From the NCBI GenBank assembly GCA_025769875.1, contig JAGFNK010000075.1:62001-126000 (forward strand): DNA of 64,000 nucleotides, in the 5' to 3' direction. The notes beneath the pieces were generated by a model, which saw only the letters and a program-made list of their open reading frames with translations, did no database searches and was not told the DNA's origin. The position numbers were made by a program, and so were the translations under genes. Origin of the DNA: Russula earlei. Lineage: Eukaryota; Basidiomycota; Agaricomycetes; Russulales; Russulaceae. Positions 62,530-64,000 of this stretch are shown piece by piece; positions within the stretch are counted from its first letter, which is position 1; the number at the start of each line of letters is the position of its first letter.

Positions 62530-64000
62530 TCACATGTCAAGTCCCATCGTGGTTTTCCATCGCGGCAGTCCCCAGTAACAGCCAAACTCTCTCAACCCTT
62601 CGTTCTCCTTGATGGCCCACATACGTGGCTGGCTGACGGTAATGAAGATGGACTCTCCGTTCTGGGATATCTCGGCGTTGTCCCGTACCCTGATATCTCG
62701 ATATTTTGCCATAGGGTGAGCGGTTCCGCGATGATCGCGTCGAGTCACGGCTGCTGCGTTGACTGTAAGCCTTTTACCTGGACTGCCCTTTCCGATTGTC
62801 CCGTCTGTTCCGTCTGTCTGTGCGCATCGGGTGCTGCGCTGGCATCCACACCCCTCGAAGCATGATGTTATCTTGACGTCTAAGATCCGGAACACTGCAC
62901 ACGGGTCCCAGACTATTGATCATTTAGTTATCTATATCTATATCATCCAACTCGAACCTTTTCCACTGGGACGGTTTAGGGCTCGTCTCTCGCACGTGGC
63001 ACTGCCTTCTGTAGACATAGTGGACGCGTTTGGACTCCCACCGATACGTCTGAATTCCCAAGTCAATCACAGCTTGGTCCGTCCCAACTGTGTTCCACCT
63101 TGAGCCATTACCCATTTCTTATGCTGCTCCCGTCCCGATTGGCTTGACTACCCCACTTGCGGCAAATATGCCCCCACGAGCTATTTTCACTCACCCACTT
63201 GTTTCCGGCTTGCCTTGACAGGTAATAAATAAAAGTACATTGTCTCCATCCGATCTCCGAATTTCGCGAGCGGAAGAGTTGCACATTTTCGCTCAACGAG
63301 TTCCTCTTGTAGTAGACCACAAAAGAATCGGCAAACTGATTAGCGCCCTACCCAATTTCACATTGCCAGCTCACCCAGGTGGCTTGGCACTCTGACCTGT
63401 CCCTCGATTTACGGTGGATAACGCGATAGGTGACGCGTAGAACTCTGTCGTATCGTAAATGGGAGACACGTGAGGTGAGACCGTGTCAAGTCACCGTTAC
63501 CATTAAAAGAAAATCGCACTTGTTCCGTCCGTCTGAACCCGAACGGTATGACACTCGACTTGGCAGAATTCCATGAAGCCGTCCGTTTGCTCCCTTTTCC
63601 CTGCAATCGTTTACTGAGAGTTCCGCTCGTTGACGGACGGATATAGGTTTATGGCGTCGTGAGGCAAATACCACGCGGGAAGGTCACCACATATGGTCTG
63701 TCTCTCTGAATCCGGTACATCGTACCTCGAACGAACCTGACACGTCCCTTCCATACTGCAGGCCACGTAGCAAAACTCGTTGGGATGCCGTCCTATTCGC
63801 GGCACGTCGGACAAGGCGAGCAAAATCCTTCTCACCACTTTCCACCCCAGCGCTGATGCAGCGTCCCATTGCCATGACACAGCCCTCAAGTACCTCTCAC
63901 CGGGAGCGGACCCGCCCGTGCCATGGCAGCGCGTGATATCATCCGGGGGAAGGATCTCGTCACGGGGCCCAGGGACGGACGGGGCGCAGCGGCAGCGCGA
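62530..64000. other. Window end, no gene recognised
   Basis: A minus frame at 62712-62530 (MAKYRDIRVRDNAEISQNGE...) has an ATG but no domain. Another at 63889-63611 looks weakly protein-like and may be an exon of a gene running off the right edge. Neither is supported enough to call. Confidence 0.3.

Overview
The window is nuclear DNA of a filamentous basidiomycete, most likely an agaricomycete mushroom-forming fungus. Genes carry many short introns (about 46-110 bp, GT..AG, often GTGCGT or GTAAGT donors). Several families are ones I know mainly from Agaricomycetes (DUF6535 membrane proteins, DUF6593, F-box proteins with divergent LRR or beta-propeller-like tails, WW proteins with a membrane tail). 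Degenerate Mutator-like transposons are also present. No rRNA, tRNA, CRISPR or bacterial-type operon was seen. All exon models come from reading splice sites and frames by eye; no search was run.

Layout. 0-4.2 kb: two decayed MULE transposase copies, tail to tail. 4.2-7 kb: coding relics. 7.0 kb: a small secreted protein. 7.7-9.35 kb: an element bounded by a perfect 27-bp inverted repeat. 9.7-11.2 kb: HMG-box transcription factor. 12.6-14.3 kb: frameshifted F-box/LRR gene. 14.4-26.9 kb: an RSP5 (NEDD4-type ubiquitin ligase) cluster. Two tandem HECT-less C2-WW paralogues of about 4.2 kb each are followed by a transplanted F-box fragment, a GNAT acetyltransferase and the complete RSP5 gene. 29.3-33.5 kb: a DUF6535 gene divergent from a coiled-coil gene that has a 6-nt microexon. 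34-37.5 kb: a histidine-rich ORF, a six-cysteine secreted protein and 5-formyltetrahydrofolate cyclo-ligase. 39.2 kb: DUF6593 protein. 40.5-47.6 kb: importin-13-like karyopherin and Nup84/Nup107, same strand. 47.8-56.7 kb: an F-box gene plus DUF6535 gene, duplicated as a segment; the second F-box copy is a wreck and the second DUF6535 gene is nearly intact. 60-62.4 kb: TMEM184/DUF300 protein and a tiny basic T-P-K-rich protein. The final 1.6 kb has no gene I recognise.

How it fits together. The housekeeping set (RSP5, FAU1-like cyclo-ligase, importin, nucleoporin, TMEM184) is interspersed with fast-evolving lineage-specific families that duplicate locally and decay. The most unusual feature is the RSP5 cluster. 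The exon structure of the C2 and proline-rich N-terminal half was copied twice, the HECT domain is absent, and a different C-terminal region replaces it. These could be decoy or adaptor forms of the ligase, or simply decaying duplicates.
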